A stretch of 64,000 nt of DNA from Oleispira antarctica RB-8 (GTDB lineage: Bacteria > Pseudomonadota > Gammaproteobacteria > Pseudomonadales > Oceanobacteraceae): assembly GCA_000967895.1 (NCBI GenBank), contig FO203512.1:2255350-2319349 (forward strand). Reading direction: 5' to 3'. The notes beneath the pieces were generated by a model. It had not been told where the DNA came from and made no database searches. It saw only the letters and a list, made by a program, of their open reading frames with translations. The position numbers and the translations under genes were made by a program. The stretch's first letter is position 1. Each line of letters begins with the position of its first letter. Of the stretch, positions 28,315 to 36,957 are shown in pieces.

Positions 28315-29397
28315 CTACCAGCGCCAATTAACGCCCATATTGAGTTGAATATTACGCGCTTTAGAGAGTTTTAGAGTATCGGCACCGAACTGAAAATTAA
28401 AATAATCAGTTTGCCAAGAAGCCCCAACCAAACGAGGATGATACAAGAAAAGTGCGAATCGCCCTAACTCTGTCTGAAAGCCTTTTTCGAGACCAAGGCG
28501 GTAATACAAATCGTGACGCATAACATGTACACTCACATCAGCCCCTAGGTGCATAAGCCGAGCGTTGGCTGTAAGTGGAATATGCTCAATTATTTCTTCT
28601 TGCCCATAAGTGCCACTACCTGAACCATCAGTTTCGCACTGTGCCTGAGCCCCTCCTCCAATATTCACACAACCGCGAGTATAAGCGCCGTTATCCCATT
28701 GAAAGCGGTTAGCCATATCCTTTAATCGTAAAGCCCCTTGCCATTGCTGGTAATTTACCAGTAAATCTGCACTAAAACTCATACCACGGCCTTGATCAAC
28801 ATCCGCTTGATGATCGAGTATTTTGTCCTCATCATAACGGTAATCAATTACCGCCGAGGCAGCCCCTACACTTCCAAACTCAGCAATTCCTTTAATGCTG
28901 CCAAACTGAAAATGCCTAACCTGATAAATAGCCAGATCAAAGCCTAGTTGAAATTTTATATCTTCAATCGAAAATTCAGGAGTGGTGTAACCCGCTGACA
29001 AACCTACCACATCAAACTGCTTTACCTTTAGGTCTAACTTTTTATTACTGTCGAGATCATTACCTAGCTCTAAAGCACGATAAAAATCAGCGGTTTCTTT
29101 ATCGAAGCTCATGTAATAGTAAGCACGCAATTCTCGCTCTATTCTTATAGTACCTAGGTTCTGCTCTGCGATATTTATATCCGACGAAAAGCCAAGAATG
29201 AAAGACGCATCAGCAAATGCCAATTCCCCACTGCGATAATTGCCATCCCAACCATTGGTCATATCTTCGATTGGAACAGGCTCAGAAGTCGCAACAACAT
29301 CCAAACTAGAATAAACAGATTGCTCAGCCTGTGCAGTCCAGTAAGTAGCCATTAAGGCTAAAAATAAAACACTAAATCGTAACAATGATTTTCCCAC
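28315..29397 (-). CDS. Predicted outer-membrane beta-barrel protein of unknown function
   Basis: 360 residues from a GTG at 29397. A signal peptide (LLRFSVLFLALMATYWTAQA) leads into alternating amphipathic strands, and the protein ends in an aromatic residue (NMGVNWRW), typical of Bam-inserted barrels. One Cys pair (RGCVNIGG, AQCETDG) could close a surface loop. It is 44 bases upstream of gspA, so the three genes may form one unit. I cannot name the family. Confidence 0.65.
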   Translation of the reverse strand: MGKSLLRFSVLFLALMATYWTAQAEQSVYSSLDVVATSEPVPIEDMTNGWDGNYRSGELAFADASFILGFSSDINIAEQNLGTIRIERELRAYYYMSFDKETADFYRALELGNDLDSNKKLDLKVKQFDVVGLSAGYTTPEFSIEDIKFQLGFDLAIYQVRHFQFGSIKGIAEFGSVGAASAVIDYRYDEDKILDHQADVDQGRGMSFSADLLVNYQQWQGALRLKDMANRFQWDNGAYTRGCVNIGGGAQAQCETDGSGSGTYGQEEIIEHIPLTANARLMHLGADVSVHVMRHDLYYRLGLEKGFQTELGRFALFLYHPRLVGASWQTDYFNFQFGADTLKLSKARNIQLNMGVNWRW

Positions 29398-29497
29398 TTA
29401 CTTATTTTTATAATATTCGATTTTTCTACACACCAACAAAACACATAATACAGTGTTATACCCATTAGGCATAAACCCAGTGGTAAAAATAAGACAT

Positions 29498-29533
29498 AAA
29501 AAAACCCGACAAGTTTAAGTGCCGGGTTTTTTT
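29498..29533. terminator. Bidirectional terminator between glcB and the outer-membrane protein gene
   Basis: A7-CCCG ... CGGG-T7 hairpin with an imperfect inner part. It lies downstream of glcB on the minus strand, ahead of the gene that follows. Confidence 0.8.
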
Positions 29534-29611
29534 ATTCAATTCAAACAACTCACATTCAAATTGTTAAACAGCTTTAACTAAATACTAAAGCTGAGTTTAC
29601 TATCACACCAA

Positions 29612-31786
29612 TTACTGAGCTTTGTACTTCAAGCGGTAAGCGTGAAGTAGTGGCTCTGTATAACCGCTTGGTTGCGTCTTACCTTTGAAGATAAGATCCG
29701 ATGCCGCTTGGAAAGCGATACCGTCAAAACTAGGCGCCATAGCGATGTACGTTGGATCATTAGCATTCTGACCATCAACAATCGCCGCCATACGCTTCAA
29801 CGATTCTTTAACTTGCTCTTCGCTGCACACGCCGTGCTCTAACCAGTTAGTTAGATGCTGAGAAGAAATACGCAAAGTCGCGCGATCTTCCATTAAGCCA
29901 ACGTTATTGATATCTGGAACTTTAGAACAACCAATACCGGCATCAACCCAACGAACAACATAACCCAATAGACCCTGGCAGTTGTTATCAACTTCTGTCT
30001 GAATTTGCTCAGCAGTCAAAGCAGCTTTAGCGGCATCGTCCATAAGAGGAATCGTTAAGATATCGTCTACAGAAGCATGCTTACGAGTCTTTAGACCTTC
30101 TTGAACCGCAAATACATCTACCTGATGGTAATGCATTGCGTGCAAAGTAGCCGCGGTTGGCGATGGAACCCATGCGGTGTTAGCGCCAGACTTAGGATGA
30201 GCAATTTTCTGCTCCATCATCTGACCCATTTCGTCAGGGATAGGCCACATGCCTTTACCAATTTGAGCACGACCTGAAAGATCAGTCTCAAGACCGGTAT
30301 CAACGTTCCAATCTTCGTAAGCACCAATCCAAGTTTGCTGCTTCATTACAGATTTAGGTACGAAAGGACCCGCTAGCATAGACGTATGAAGCTCATCACC
30401 GGTACGGTCTAAGAAACCTGTGTTAATGAAAACAACACGGTCTTTAGCAGCACGAATACACTCTTTCAAGTTAACAGTGGTGCGACGCTCTTCATCCATA
30501 ATACCCATTTTAACGGTAAAACGAGGAAGACCTAAGGCATCTTCAACAGCGGCGAAGATGTCGTTAGCAAATGCAACTTCTTCAGGGCCGTGCATCTTAG
30601 GTTTAACGATATTTACAGAACCGGTAGTAGAGTTCTGGAACGGTGCATTACCTTTAAGGTCGTGCATCGCGATCATTACCGTCATCATTGCATCCATTAT
30701 GCCTTCAGGCACTTCAGCGCCGTCAGCTAATAGGATTGCAGGGTTAGTCATCAAGTGACCAACATTACGAATGAACAACATAGAGCGACCTTTCACAGAG
30801 AAAGTTTCGCCATCTAAGCCAGTATATTCACGATCTGGGTTCATCTTACGAGTGAAAGAGCTTGCGCCTTTTTTCACTTCAACCGCAAGATCACCTTTCA
30901 TAAGGCCTAGCCAGTTGCCATAAGCAACAACCTTGTCTTCGCCATCAACACAAGCAACAGAATCTTCACAATCCATAATGGTTGTAAGTGCAGACTCCAT
31001 CAGGATGTCTTTCATGCCAGTGGCATCAGAAGAACCGATTGGACTAGTCGCATCGAACTGAAGCTCAAAACGTAGACCGTTATTTTGTAAAAGGATGCCA
31101 GTGGGTGCCGCAGCATCGCCAACAAAACCTAATAACTTGTTTGCATCTTTAAGACCGGTAGCAGTACCGTCTTTTAAAGTAACCTGTAGCGCACCATCAA
31201 CGATTGCGTACTGAGTGCTATCAGCATGATTGCCAGTCGCCAAAGGCGCTGCATCATTTAAGAAGTCACGAGCATAAGCGATAACTTTGTCGCCACGAAC
31301 CTGATTGTAACCAGGGCCTTTCGTCGCGCCATCTTCTTCAGAGATTGCTTTAGTACCGTATAGAGCATCGTACAAAGAACCCCAACGTGCGTTAGAAGCG
31401 TTCAATGCAAAACGAGCATTCATGATCGGTACAACTAGCTGTGGGCCAGCCATTTTAGCGATTTCTGGCTCAACGTTAACCGTCGTTGCAGCAAAGGCTT
31501 CGCCTTCAGGTACTAGATAACCAATTTCTTGTAAGAAAGTTTTATATTCAGCCGCATTATGAGGCTGACCAGCGCGTTCTGTGTGATAAGCATCGATTTT
31601 AGCTTGTAAATCGTCACGCTTAGCTAAAAGCGCACGGTTTTTAGGTGCTAACTCATTAGCAATCTTATCGAACTTAGCCCAAAAATCTTGTGCTTCGATG
31701 CCTGTACCAGGAATCGCTTGATCATTAATAAAATCGTATAGCTCTTTGGCAACTTTAATGCCACCAGTTTGAACGTACTCAGTCAT
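29612..31786 (-). CDS. glcB: Malate synthase G
   Basis: Condenses glyoxylate with acetyl-CoA to malate (glyoxylate shunt, glycolate use). The 724-residue length is that of isoform G. Visible motifs include [13 protein letters not shown]-like [14 protein letters not shown] with the metal ligands, [16 protein letters not shown], and the C-terminal catalytic region GVCSEEQV. The ATG follows GAGG at seven bases. It stands alone; the 250-base gap 31787-32036 holds its promoter and that of the divergent porin. Confidence 0.97.
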   Translation of the reverse strand: MTEYVQTGGIKVAKELYDFINDQAIPGTGIEAQDFWAKFDKIANELAPKNRALLAKRDDLQAKIDAYHTERAGQPHNAAEYKTFLQEIGYLVPEGEAFAATTVNVEPEIAKMAGPQLVVPIMNARFALNASNARWGSLYDALYGTKAISEEDGATKGPGYNQVRGDKVIAYARDFLNDAAPLATGNHADSTQYAIVDGALQVTLKDGTATGLKDANKLLGFVGDAAAPTGILLQNNGLRFELQFDATSPIGSSDATGMKDILMESALTTIMDCEDSVACVDGEDKVVAYGNWLGLMKGDLAVEVKKGASSFTRKMNPDREYTGLDGETFSVKGRSMLFIRNVGHLMTNPAILLADGAEVPEGIMDAMMTVMIAMHDLKGNAPFQNSTTGSVNIVKPKMHGPEEVAFANDIFAAVEDALGLPRFTVKMGIMDEERRTTVNLKECIRAAKDRVVFINTGFLDRTGDELHTSMLAGPFVPKSVMKQQTWIGAYEDWNVDTGLETDLSGRAQIGKGMWPIPDEMGQMMEQKIAHPKSGANTAWVPSPTAATLHAMHYHQVDVFAVQEGLKTRKHASVDDILTIPLMDDAAKAALTAEQIQTEVDNNCQGLLGYVVRWVDAGIGCSKVPDINNVGLMEDRATLRISSQHLTNWLEHGVCSEEQVKESLKRMAAIVDGQNANDPTYIAMAPSFDGIAFQAASDLIFKGKTQPSGYTEPLLHAYRLKYKAQ

Positions 31787-32036
31787 TTTATAGCCTCAAA
31801 AAACTCAATTAAGTCAGTCTCGATTACTCGAGAAACAAGGATAAAACAGTACCCCCTCTTTTTAGAGGAGATACGTTAAAAATTGTGGCCCAGATTATAC
31901 AGCAAAATAACATTTGCTTCCACGGAAGGGCTTGAGTTTACAAGAGATCTTGCGATATGAAAAAAGTACAATCAAGAATTTGTAAATTCCCATAGTTTTA
32001 CTAAGGTTGAAATATAACAACCAAAGAGTGAAGACT

Positions 32037-33167
32037 ATGAGAACAAGAAAATACTGGGCTCCATCCTTATTAGCCATGGCAATTGCCTCGCCCGCTATGG
32101 CCAGTGATCTAAATGTAAATGGCTTCATGAGTGTCGGCGCCAGCATGCTGGACAAAGACAATGGAACAGAAGTAGCTGGAGCCGATAATCAAGGTGGATT
32201 CAAACAAGATACCATCCTTGGTTTGCAAGTAAGTAAACAAGTAAACGATTCTACTTCTATAACAGGTCAACTGGTTTCTCGTGGCAGTGATGATTATGCT
32301 ACTGAAGCGGCTTGGGCCTTCGTCACCTATGCAGTTAATGATGAACTAGACCTTCGCATGGGGCGCTTACGCATCCCCGCTTTCTATTATTCTGATTTCT
32401 TAGAAGTTGGGTATACCTATAATTCAATTCGTCCTGCTGAAGAAGTTTATCGCCTGCCTTTTTCCTCTGTAGATGGAATAGACATCACCAAACGATTTAG
32501 CTCAGGCAACGTTGATGGCTCGGTACAATTTTATTACGGCCGCTACATCGGTGACTTCAGCAATAGTGGATCAACCTATGACGCTGATTTTAGAAATCTA
32601 ACCGGTATTTCTTTAACAACTAATATGGGTGATTTTGGCGGTCGAATTAGTTACAACCAAGCCGAACTTAATCTACAAGGCGATCCTCCTGCTGGCAGCG
32701 ATCTTGCTTTAGGAATTTTGGGCGCTCAGGCATTAGCAGGATCTACTGATGCAGCTGAAGATTTCAACATAACAGGCCAAACCTCTCAATTTATTGCCGC
32801 TGCACTAACCTACGATAACGGTACTTATAGTGCGCTCGCGGAGTGGACCGCTTTAAACCAAGAAACCGATCTACTAATGGATGACCAAGCCTGGCTAGTC
32901 AGCGTTGCGACTCGCATGGGAGAATTCACACCCCACATCACTTACTCAACGCAAAAAGATGAATATGAATCAGGCAGAGTAGGTCAAATCCAAAAGCAAC
33001 TTGGTCTTGCTACCGAAGAATCAAGCATTACTGTAGGCGTTCGTTACGACTATGACTCCTCTACGGCGTTGAAGTTTGAAATACAAAATCACGATGAAAA
33101 AACAATCAAGAGCGCTGATGGCGATTCAGCAACCTTATACAGCGTTGCTGTAGACTTGGTCTTTTAA
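32037..33167 (+). CDS. Outer-membrane porin
   Basis: 376 residues from the ATG at 32037 (GAGTGAAG upstream). The signal peptide ends at ASPAMA; the mature protein starts SDLNVNGFMSVGASM and is built from amphipathic strands, ending in a terminal Phe (SVAVDLVF). Segments such as LDLRMGRLRIPAFYYSDFLEVGY match porins of marine gammaproteobacteria. It is 12 bases before a small PstS-like gene, a pairing that hints at anion or phosphate uptake (inference). Confidence 0.85.
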   Translation: MRTRKYWAPSLLAMAIASPAMASDLNVNGFMSVGASMLDKDNGTEVAGADNQGGFKQDTILGLQVSKQVNDSTSITGQLVSRGSDDYATEAAWAFVTYAVNDELDLRMGRLRIPAFYYSDFLEVGYTYNSIRPAEEVYRLPFSSVDGIDITKRFSSGNVDGSVQFYYGRYIGDFSNSGSTYDADFRNLTGISLTTNMGDFGGRISYNQAELNLQGDPPAGSDLALGILGAQALAGSTDAAEDFNITGQTSQFIAAALTYDNGTYSALAEWTALNQETDLLMDDQAWLVSVATRMGEFTPHITYSTQKDEYESGRVGQIQKQLGLATEESSITVGVRYDYDSSTALKFEIQNHDEKTIKSADGDSATLYSVAVDLVF

Positions 33168-33179
33168 GGAGTAATTACT

Positions 33180-33602
33180 ATGAAATTATTTAAACACTCA
33201 TGTTCTGCGCTTCTTATTACAATGGCATCCAGCATCGCCTTTGCCGATACATCGGTTATCGTAAGTGCCAGCAACCCCAACTCAACAATGGATGAGAATA
33301 CGGTTAGTAAGATTTTCCTAGGTAAATCTAAAAGTTTTCCTGATGGATCCCAAGCACTACCGGTGGATCAGGATGAAGGATCAGCCGTACGAGAATCCTT
33401 TAATACCACTGTACTCGGAAAATCTGACAGCCAATTAAAATCTTACTGGTCTCGTCTGATTTTTACCGGCAAAGGAACGCCACCCAAACAATCGGGGACG
33501 GATGCTGATATTAAATCGTTAGTCGCGAATAATCCTAACATTATTGGCTATATCGACTCCTCAGCCGTCGATGGCACGGTTAAAGTCGTGCATAAGTTCT
33601 AA
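33180..33602 (+). CDS. Short PstS-like periplasmic phosphate-binding-family protein
   Basis: 140 residues with a signal peptide ending SIAFA. The rest matches only part of the phosphate-binding PBP-like domain: VSKIFLGKSKSFPDGSQ, VRESFNTTVLGKS, YWSRLIFTGKGTPP and a final NIIGYIDSSAVDGTVKVV. Full PstS is over 300 residues, so this is a one-lobe version. Such short proteins are widespread next to porins or regulators; whether they bind phosphate is unclear. Co-transcribed with the porin. Confidence 0.8.
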   Translation: MKLFKHSCSALLITMASSIAFADTSVIVSASNPNSTMDENTVSKIFLGKSKSFPDGSQALPVDQDEGSAVRESFNTTVLGKSDSQLKSYWSRLIFTGKGTPPKQSGTDADIKSLVANNPNIIGYIDSSAVDGTVKVVHKF

Positions 33603-33631
33603 TGTAATATCGAAATAATCAGGCTAGGCCC

Positions 33632-33666
33632 AAAGGCGATGACTTATTTATAAGCATCGCCTTTTT
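33632..33666 (+). terminator. Terminator after the porin operon
   Basis: Stem AAAGGCGATG...CATCGCCTTT with an inner CTTAT/ATAAG pair and a short T-run. Confidence 0.8.
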
Positions 33667-33723
33667 ATTTATTAACATTTAGCACTACAATAACCCCTCT
33701 AATCTCTATGTAAGGCGGATTTT

Positions 33724-34737
33724 GTGGATCAGGCAAACAATTCAGCACCTAAAGCTAAGTCATTCGGCATTCTTATGGTTAATCTAGGAACGCCAGAGGC
33801 TCCCACCCCTAAAGCAGTCAGAGCCTATTTAAAAGAATTCCTCTCCGATGTTCGCGTTGTCGATGCGCCGCGCATTATTTGGTGGTTTGTCCTGCGGATC
33901 ATTCTGCTTATTCGCCCCAAACCTGTCTCTGAAGCCTATGCAAGCATCTGGACAGAAGAAGGCTCGCCTTTACTGGCAATCTCTAAAAAACAAGCGGCCG
34001 CATTGCGGCTACATCTCAAGCAAGACATGGGTAAAGACATTCCTGTAGAGCTGGCAATGACTTACGGCAACCCAAGCATACTGAGCGCCTCTAACGCCCT
34101 ACGCAGTAAGGGCGTAGAGCGCATATTAATTCTTCCTATGTACCCGCAGTTCTCGTCATCAACCACCGCAGCTATTTACGATAAGCTATCCGACCTTCTG
34201 AAACAGTGCCCTCACCTGCCTGAAATGCGCTGGATTCGTGATTTTCATGACGTTCCAGGATACATAGACGCGCTGGCTCACTCAGTTAAACAGCAATGGG
34301 AAAAAACAGGGCAAAGCGAGAAACTACTAATGTCATTCCACGGTGTGCCAGAACGCTACACCGCTAAAGGTGATCCGTATGAGCGCCAATGCCGAAAAAC
34401 GGCTGAACTACTCGCTGAAAAATTAGCACTACAGCCAGAACAATGGCAGTGCTGTTTTCAGTCGCGCTTTGGGCGTGAAGAATGGGTAAAACCTTATACC
34501 GACCATACCCTAAAGCAATGGGGTAAAGATGGCATAAAGAGCGTCGATATAATCTGTCCGGCATTTTCTGCGGATTGCTTAGAAACACTTGAAGAGATTC
34601 AAGTTGAGAATAAAGAATATTTCATAGAAGCGGGTGGTGAGACCTATAATTATGTTCCTGCGCTTAATGACAATCCTGATCATATTGAGTTACTAAGCAA
34701 TTTAGTACAACAGCACACCCAGGGCTGGGATCTATAA
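33724..34737 (+). CDS. hemH: Ferrochelatase
   Basis: Inserts ferrous iron into protoporphyrin IX, the last step of haem synthesis. The start is GTG at 33724 behind AAGGCGG. The 337-residue length is standard. GILMVNLGTPEAP at the N-terminus, MSFHGVPERY with the catalytic His, QSRFGREEW, and CPAFSADCLETLEEI with the catalytic Glu are all present. Confidence 0.97.
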   Translation: MDQANNSAPKAKSFGILMVNLGTPEAPTPKAVRAYLKEFLSDVRVVDAPRIIWWFVLRIILLIRPKPVSEAYASIWTEEGSPLLAISKKQAAALRLHLKQDMGKDIPVELAMTYGNPSILSASNALRSKGVERILILPMYPQFSSSTTAAIYDKLSDLLKQCPHLPEMRWIRDFHDVPGYIDALAHSVKQQWEKTGQSEKLLMSFHGVPERYTAKGDPYERQCRKTAELLAEKLALQPEQWQCCFQSRFGREEWVKPYTDHTLKQWGKDGIKSVDIICPAFSADCLETLEEIQVENKEYFIEAGGETYNYVPALNDNPDHIELLSNLVQQHTQGWDL

Positions 34738-34745
34738 ATACAAAC

Positions 34746-34776
34746 AAGGCCGATAATTTTTTATACTATCGGCCTT
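34746..34776. terminator. Hairpin between hemH and the DUF2063 gene
   Basis: Perfect 10-base stem AAGGCCGATA / TATCGGCCTT with an 11-base loop, overlapping the stop codon of the minus-strand gene. A T-rich run follows on the minus strand. Confidence 0.65.
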
Positions 34777-35593
34777 CCCAAATTATTCCAAGCGCCAACC
34801 AATGCTCAAGCGTCTTAATACCACCATTGTAAGCAGCTTGATGCCCTTCTAAACCACGTTGAGACAAGAGCAGGGTCACAGCTTCTGCTCCGGTACGGCC
34901 CCCCTCTTTTAGCAAACTTAATAACTGCAACGTAAAAGGATTGCTTTCAGCAAACCCCACGTCATCATCACGCTTACGAAAAACAATCAGCGCAGTTTCT
35001 TTTGTCTCAACGCTTGGGTTTTCAGCTGAAATTTGATGCACAGGGTATTGATATAAAAAACCCTCCACTACGGGAGACATCCGGGGAGTTGTCGATGAAA
35101 TATTACAATTATTATCAAAGACTAACTCAGCACTCTCTTTACCCCTTGTAGCCTCTGCAACCTTTTCTTCTGGCTCAACATCGACGAACAATTCCAACCA
35201 TTCATAATGAGCAAGTTCGTACAAATAAGCAGGATCTTCCGTAGTAGGCGTATATTCATGCTCTAAAAAGGAAAGAAATTCTCTAGAAATCTCAAGGAAG
35301 TACGGAGTTTTATTATAATGAGAGGAAAAAAACGCTCTGCCGATTACTTGCCAGCGCTCTTCGCCAATAATCTCGGCCAGTACAGGAAATCCTCCTGATA
35401 AAAAGCTCATAATATTTTTAAAAAATAAATCACGATAAACCGCCATGTGCCGCTCATCAACATCACTTGGCCGCGCAACATGCTCTGGAGATTTAATATG
35501 ATTGGCAAACGCCTGTTGAATACGCTTAAATTCAGGCATCGAATTTGACACCTGATTACCTAATTCGCCTGACTCGTACAACTCACGGCTCAT
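34766..35593 (-). CDS. hvfC: DUF2063 partner protein of a modified-peptide cassette (HvfC/BufC type)
   Basis: 275 residues. The N-terminal DUF2063 domain is evident (FKRIQQAFANHIKSP, HMAVYRDLFFKNIMSFLSGGFPVL, ISREFLSFLEHEYT, LAHYEWLELFVDV); a looser C-terminal helical part follows. These proteins bind the precursor leader and present it to the DUF692 enzyme. The ATG overlaps the upstream stop by 11 bases with GGAGG at ideal spacing, so the two are translationally coupled. Confidence 0.88.
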   Translation of the reverse strand: MSRELYESGELGNQVSNSMPEFKRIQQAFANHIKSPEHVARPSDVDERHMAVYRDLFFKNIMSFLSGGFPVLAEIIGEERWQVIGRAFFSSHYNKTPYFLEISREFLSFLEHEYTPTTEDPAYLYELAHYEWLELFVDVEPEEKVAEATRGKESAELVFDNNCNISSTTPRMSPVVEGFLYQYPVHQISAENPSVETKETALIVFRKRDDDVGFAESNPFTLQLLSLLKEGGRTGAEAVTLLLSQRGLEGHQAAYNGGIKTLEHWLALGIIWEGR

Positions 35594-36419
35594 ATAAACC
35601 TCCAGCTTTTGCCTGAGCGTATTTAATCAGGTCAACTTCACTGATTAATTCGGCCACACTGGGAATATTAAAATCACGTTCCAATAGCGTCGGTATCACG
35701 CCATGGTGCTGATACGTAAAATCCAATAAGTCCCACACATCTTGCTTAACAGTCGCACCATGAGTATCCACCAATAAGTCTTCCGCTTCTTCGTAATGCC
35801 CTGCGATATGCAGGTATGAAATCCGCTCTGTCGGTATTTTCATTAAGTACTCTTTTGCATCAAACCCATGATTTATACTATTAACAAACACATTATTCAC
35901 ATCAAGCAATAAGCGACAATCAGCTTCTTCTATAACCGCCTTCAGGAAGTCAATTTCTTCCATCTCTTTTCCAGACTGAGCATAAGCCGAGACATTTTCA
36001 ATAATTAAAGGTTGTTCAATAATATCCTGCACCGTGCGAATACGCTGCGCAACGTAATGAACCGCCTCTTCCGTAAAAGGAATCGGCATAAGGTCGTACA
36101 TGTGACCTTCATGACTGCAAAAACTCAAGTGCTCACTGTAGGCCTTTACCCCATGCTCTTTCATAAACTGGCCGACTTGCTTTACAAAATTTATGTCCAG
36201 CGGATCGGAACTGCCAATAGAGAGTGATAACCCATGACATAGAAAATCAAAACGCTCAGTAAAGCTACGAAACTGCTTCCCTAGCCGCCCCCCGACACCT
36301 ATCCAGTTCTCAGGCGCTACTTCCATGAAATTAATCTGTTCCGGCGTCACAGACGATAACGGACCCAAAAGGGCCCGTCGTAATCCAAGACCCGCGCCAT
36401 TAACTGAATAGTTGGGCAT
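35583..36419 (-). CDS. hvfB: DUF692 multinuclear non-haem iron oxidase (HvfB/BufB type)
   Basis: 278-residue TIM-barrel enzyme of the MNIO family. Candidate metal ligands and signatures in order are EVAPENWIGVGG, HGLSLSIGSS, YSEHLSF, IENVSAYA, LLDVNNVFVNSINHG, LHIAGHYE, LVDTHG and LLERDFNIP. Relatives oxidise Cys residues of secreted peptide precursors to copper-binding oxazolone/thioamide or thiooxazole groups. The ATG has AGGAG at seven bases. It lies directly after the Cys-repeat precursor gene, which is the expected substrate. Confidence 0.9.
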   Translation of the reverse strand: MPNYSVNGAGLGLRRALLGPLSSVTPEQINFMEVAPENWIGVGGRLGKQFRSFTERFDFLCHGLSLSIGSSDPLDINFVKQVGQFMKEHGVKAYSEHLSFCSHEGHMYDLMPIPFTEEAVHYVAQRIRTVQDIIEQPLIIENVSAYAQSGKEMEEIDFLKAVIEEADCRLLLDVNNVFVNSINHGFDAKEYLMKIPTERISYLHIAGHYEEAEDLLVDTHGATVKQDVWDLLDFTYQHHGVIPTLLERDFNIPSVAELISEVDLIKYAQAKAGGLYEP

Positions 36420-36467
36420 TAAGGTCTCCTAACTTGGTATTTAAACGATGTACGACTCATTTCTGCA

Positions 36468-36824
36468 CTAGCCGCCGCACTTACCTTCTCCACATTTACC
36501 TTCACCAGCGGCTTTCTTATCGCCACCACACTTGCCTTCACTCGCGGATTTTTTATCACCACCGCATTTACCTTCACCGCACTTCCCTTCATTCTCGGCT
36601 TTCTTCCCTTCGCCACACTTGCCTTCGCCTGCAGATTTCTTCTCACCGCCACACTTACCTTCACCACACTTACCTTCGTGATGAGCAGCAACTTTATAAC
36701 CCATTTGCAACTCAGTCGTTGCAAATGGGTTTTCCGCCGACTGAGCCGCAGGAATCTGTGCCATAGCGGTTACAAAAGCGGTGCCAAATACAGCGGCTAA
36801 AGGTTTAGTTATTGTGTTTTTCAT
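36468..36824 (-). CDS. hvfA: EGKCG-repeat precursor peptide, copper-binding RiPP type (HvfA-like)
   Basis: 118 residues from the ATG at 36824 (AAGGA at seven bases); the in-frame TTG at 36830 is less likely. A signal peptide ends near Ala30. A family segment ENPFATTELQMGYKVA follows. Residues 50-118 are almost entirely repeats with eight intact EGKCG motifs (Cys53, 58, 70, 82, 87, 99, 111, 116) spaced by GG-[ED]-K-K-[SA]-A linkers; a ninth at 72-76 has Lys for Cys. No Cys lies outside the motifs. Precursors of this kind are modified by DUF692/DUF2063 enzymes and exported by Sec, consistent with the two genes downstream. Confidence 0.9.
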   Translation of the reverse strand: MKNTITKPLAAVFGTAFVTAMAQIPAAQSAENPFATTELQMGYKVAAHHEGKCGEGKCGGEKKSAGEGKCGEGKKAENEGKCGEGKCGGDKKSASEGKCGGDKKAAGEGKCGEGKCGG

Positions 36825-36854
36825 GATCAAATCCTTAAGGTTTCTGTCTGTGCG

Positions 36855-36920
36855 TTATTATATGGGGCATATTATAATAAGCCTGCCCTTTATTTATTCT
36901 TTGTTAGTATAGCCTGTCAA
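36855..36920 (-). promoter_or_regulatory. Candidate promoter and inverted repeat upstream of the EGKCG peptide gene
   Basis: On the minus strand TTGACA (36915-36920) is followed after 16 bases by AATAAA (36893-36898). Downstream of it, TTATTATA and TATAATAA form an 8-base inverted repeat (36855-36862 and 36873-36880) around a GCCCC-containing centre. The repeat lies in the leader 30-55 bases before the start and could be an operator. No regulator gene adjoins the cassette. Confidence 0.4.
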
Positions 36921-36957
36921 AGAATAGTTCAAAAAACAATTCAATAACGGAAAAATA

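Noticed and set aside
33180-33602. Treating the short PstS-like gene as a truncated pseudogene
   Set aside because: It has its own signal peptide and start, a tight link to the porin, and short versions are common in related bacteria.
36468-36680. Regular short repeats, considered as a CRISPR array
   Set aside because: Units are 10-36 bases, coding, with no spacers and no cas genes; they encode the EGKCG protein repeats.
36434-36766. 110-codon plus-strand His/Tyr/Arg-rich frame, and a 101-codon minus frame beside it
   Set aside because: Both are alternate readings of the EGKCG repeat DNA; the repeats keep every frame open.
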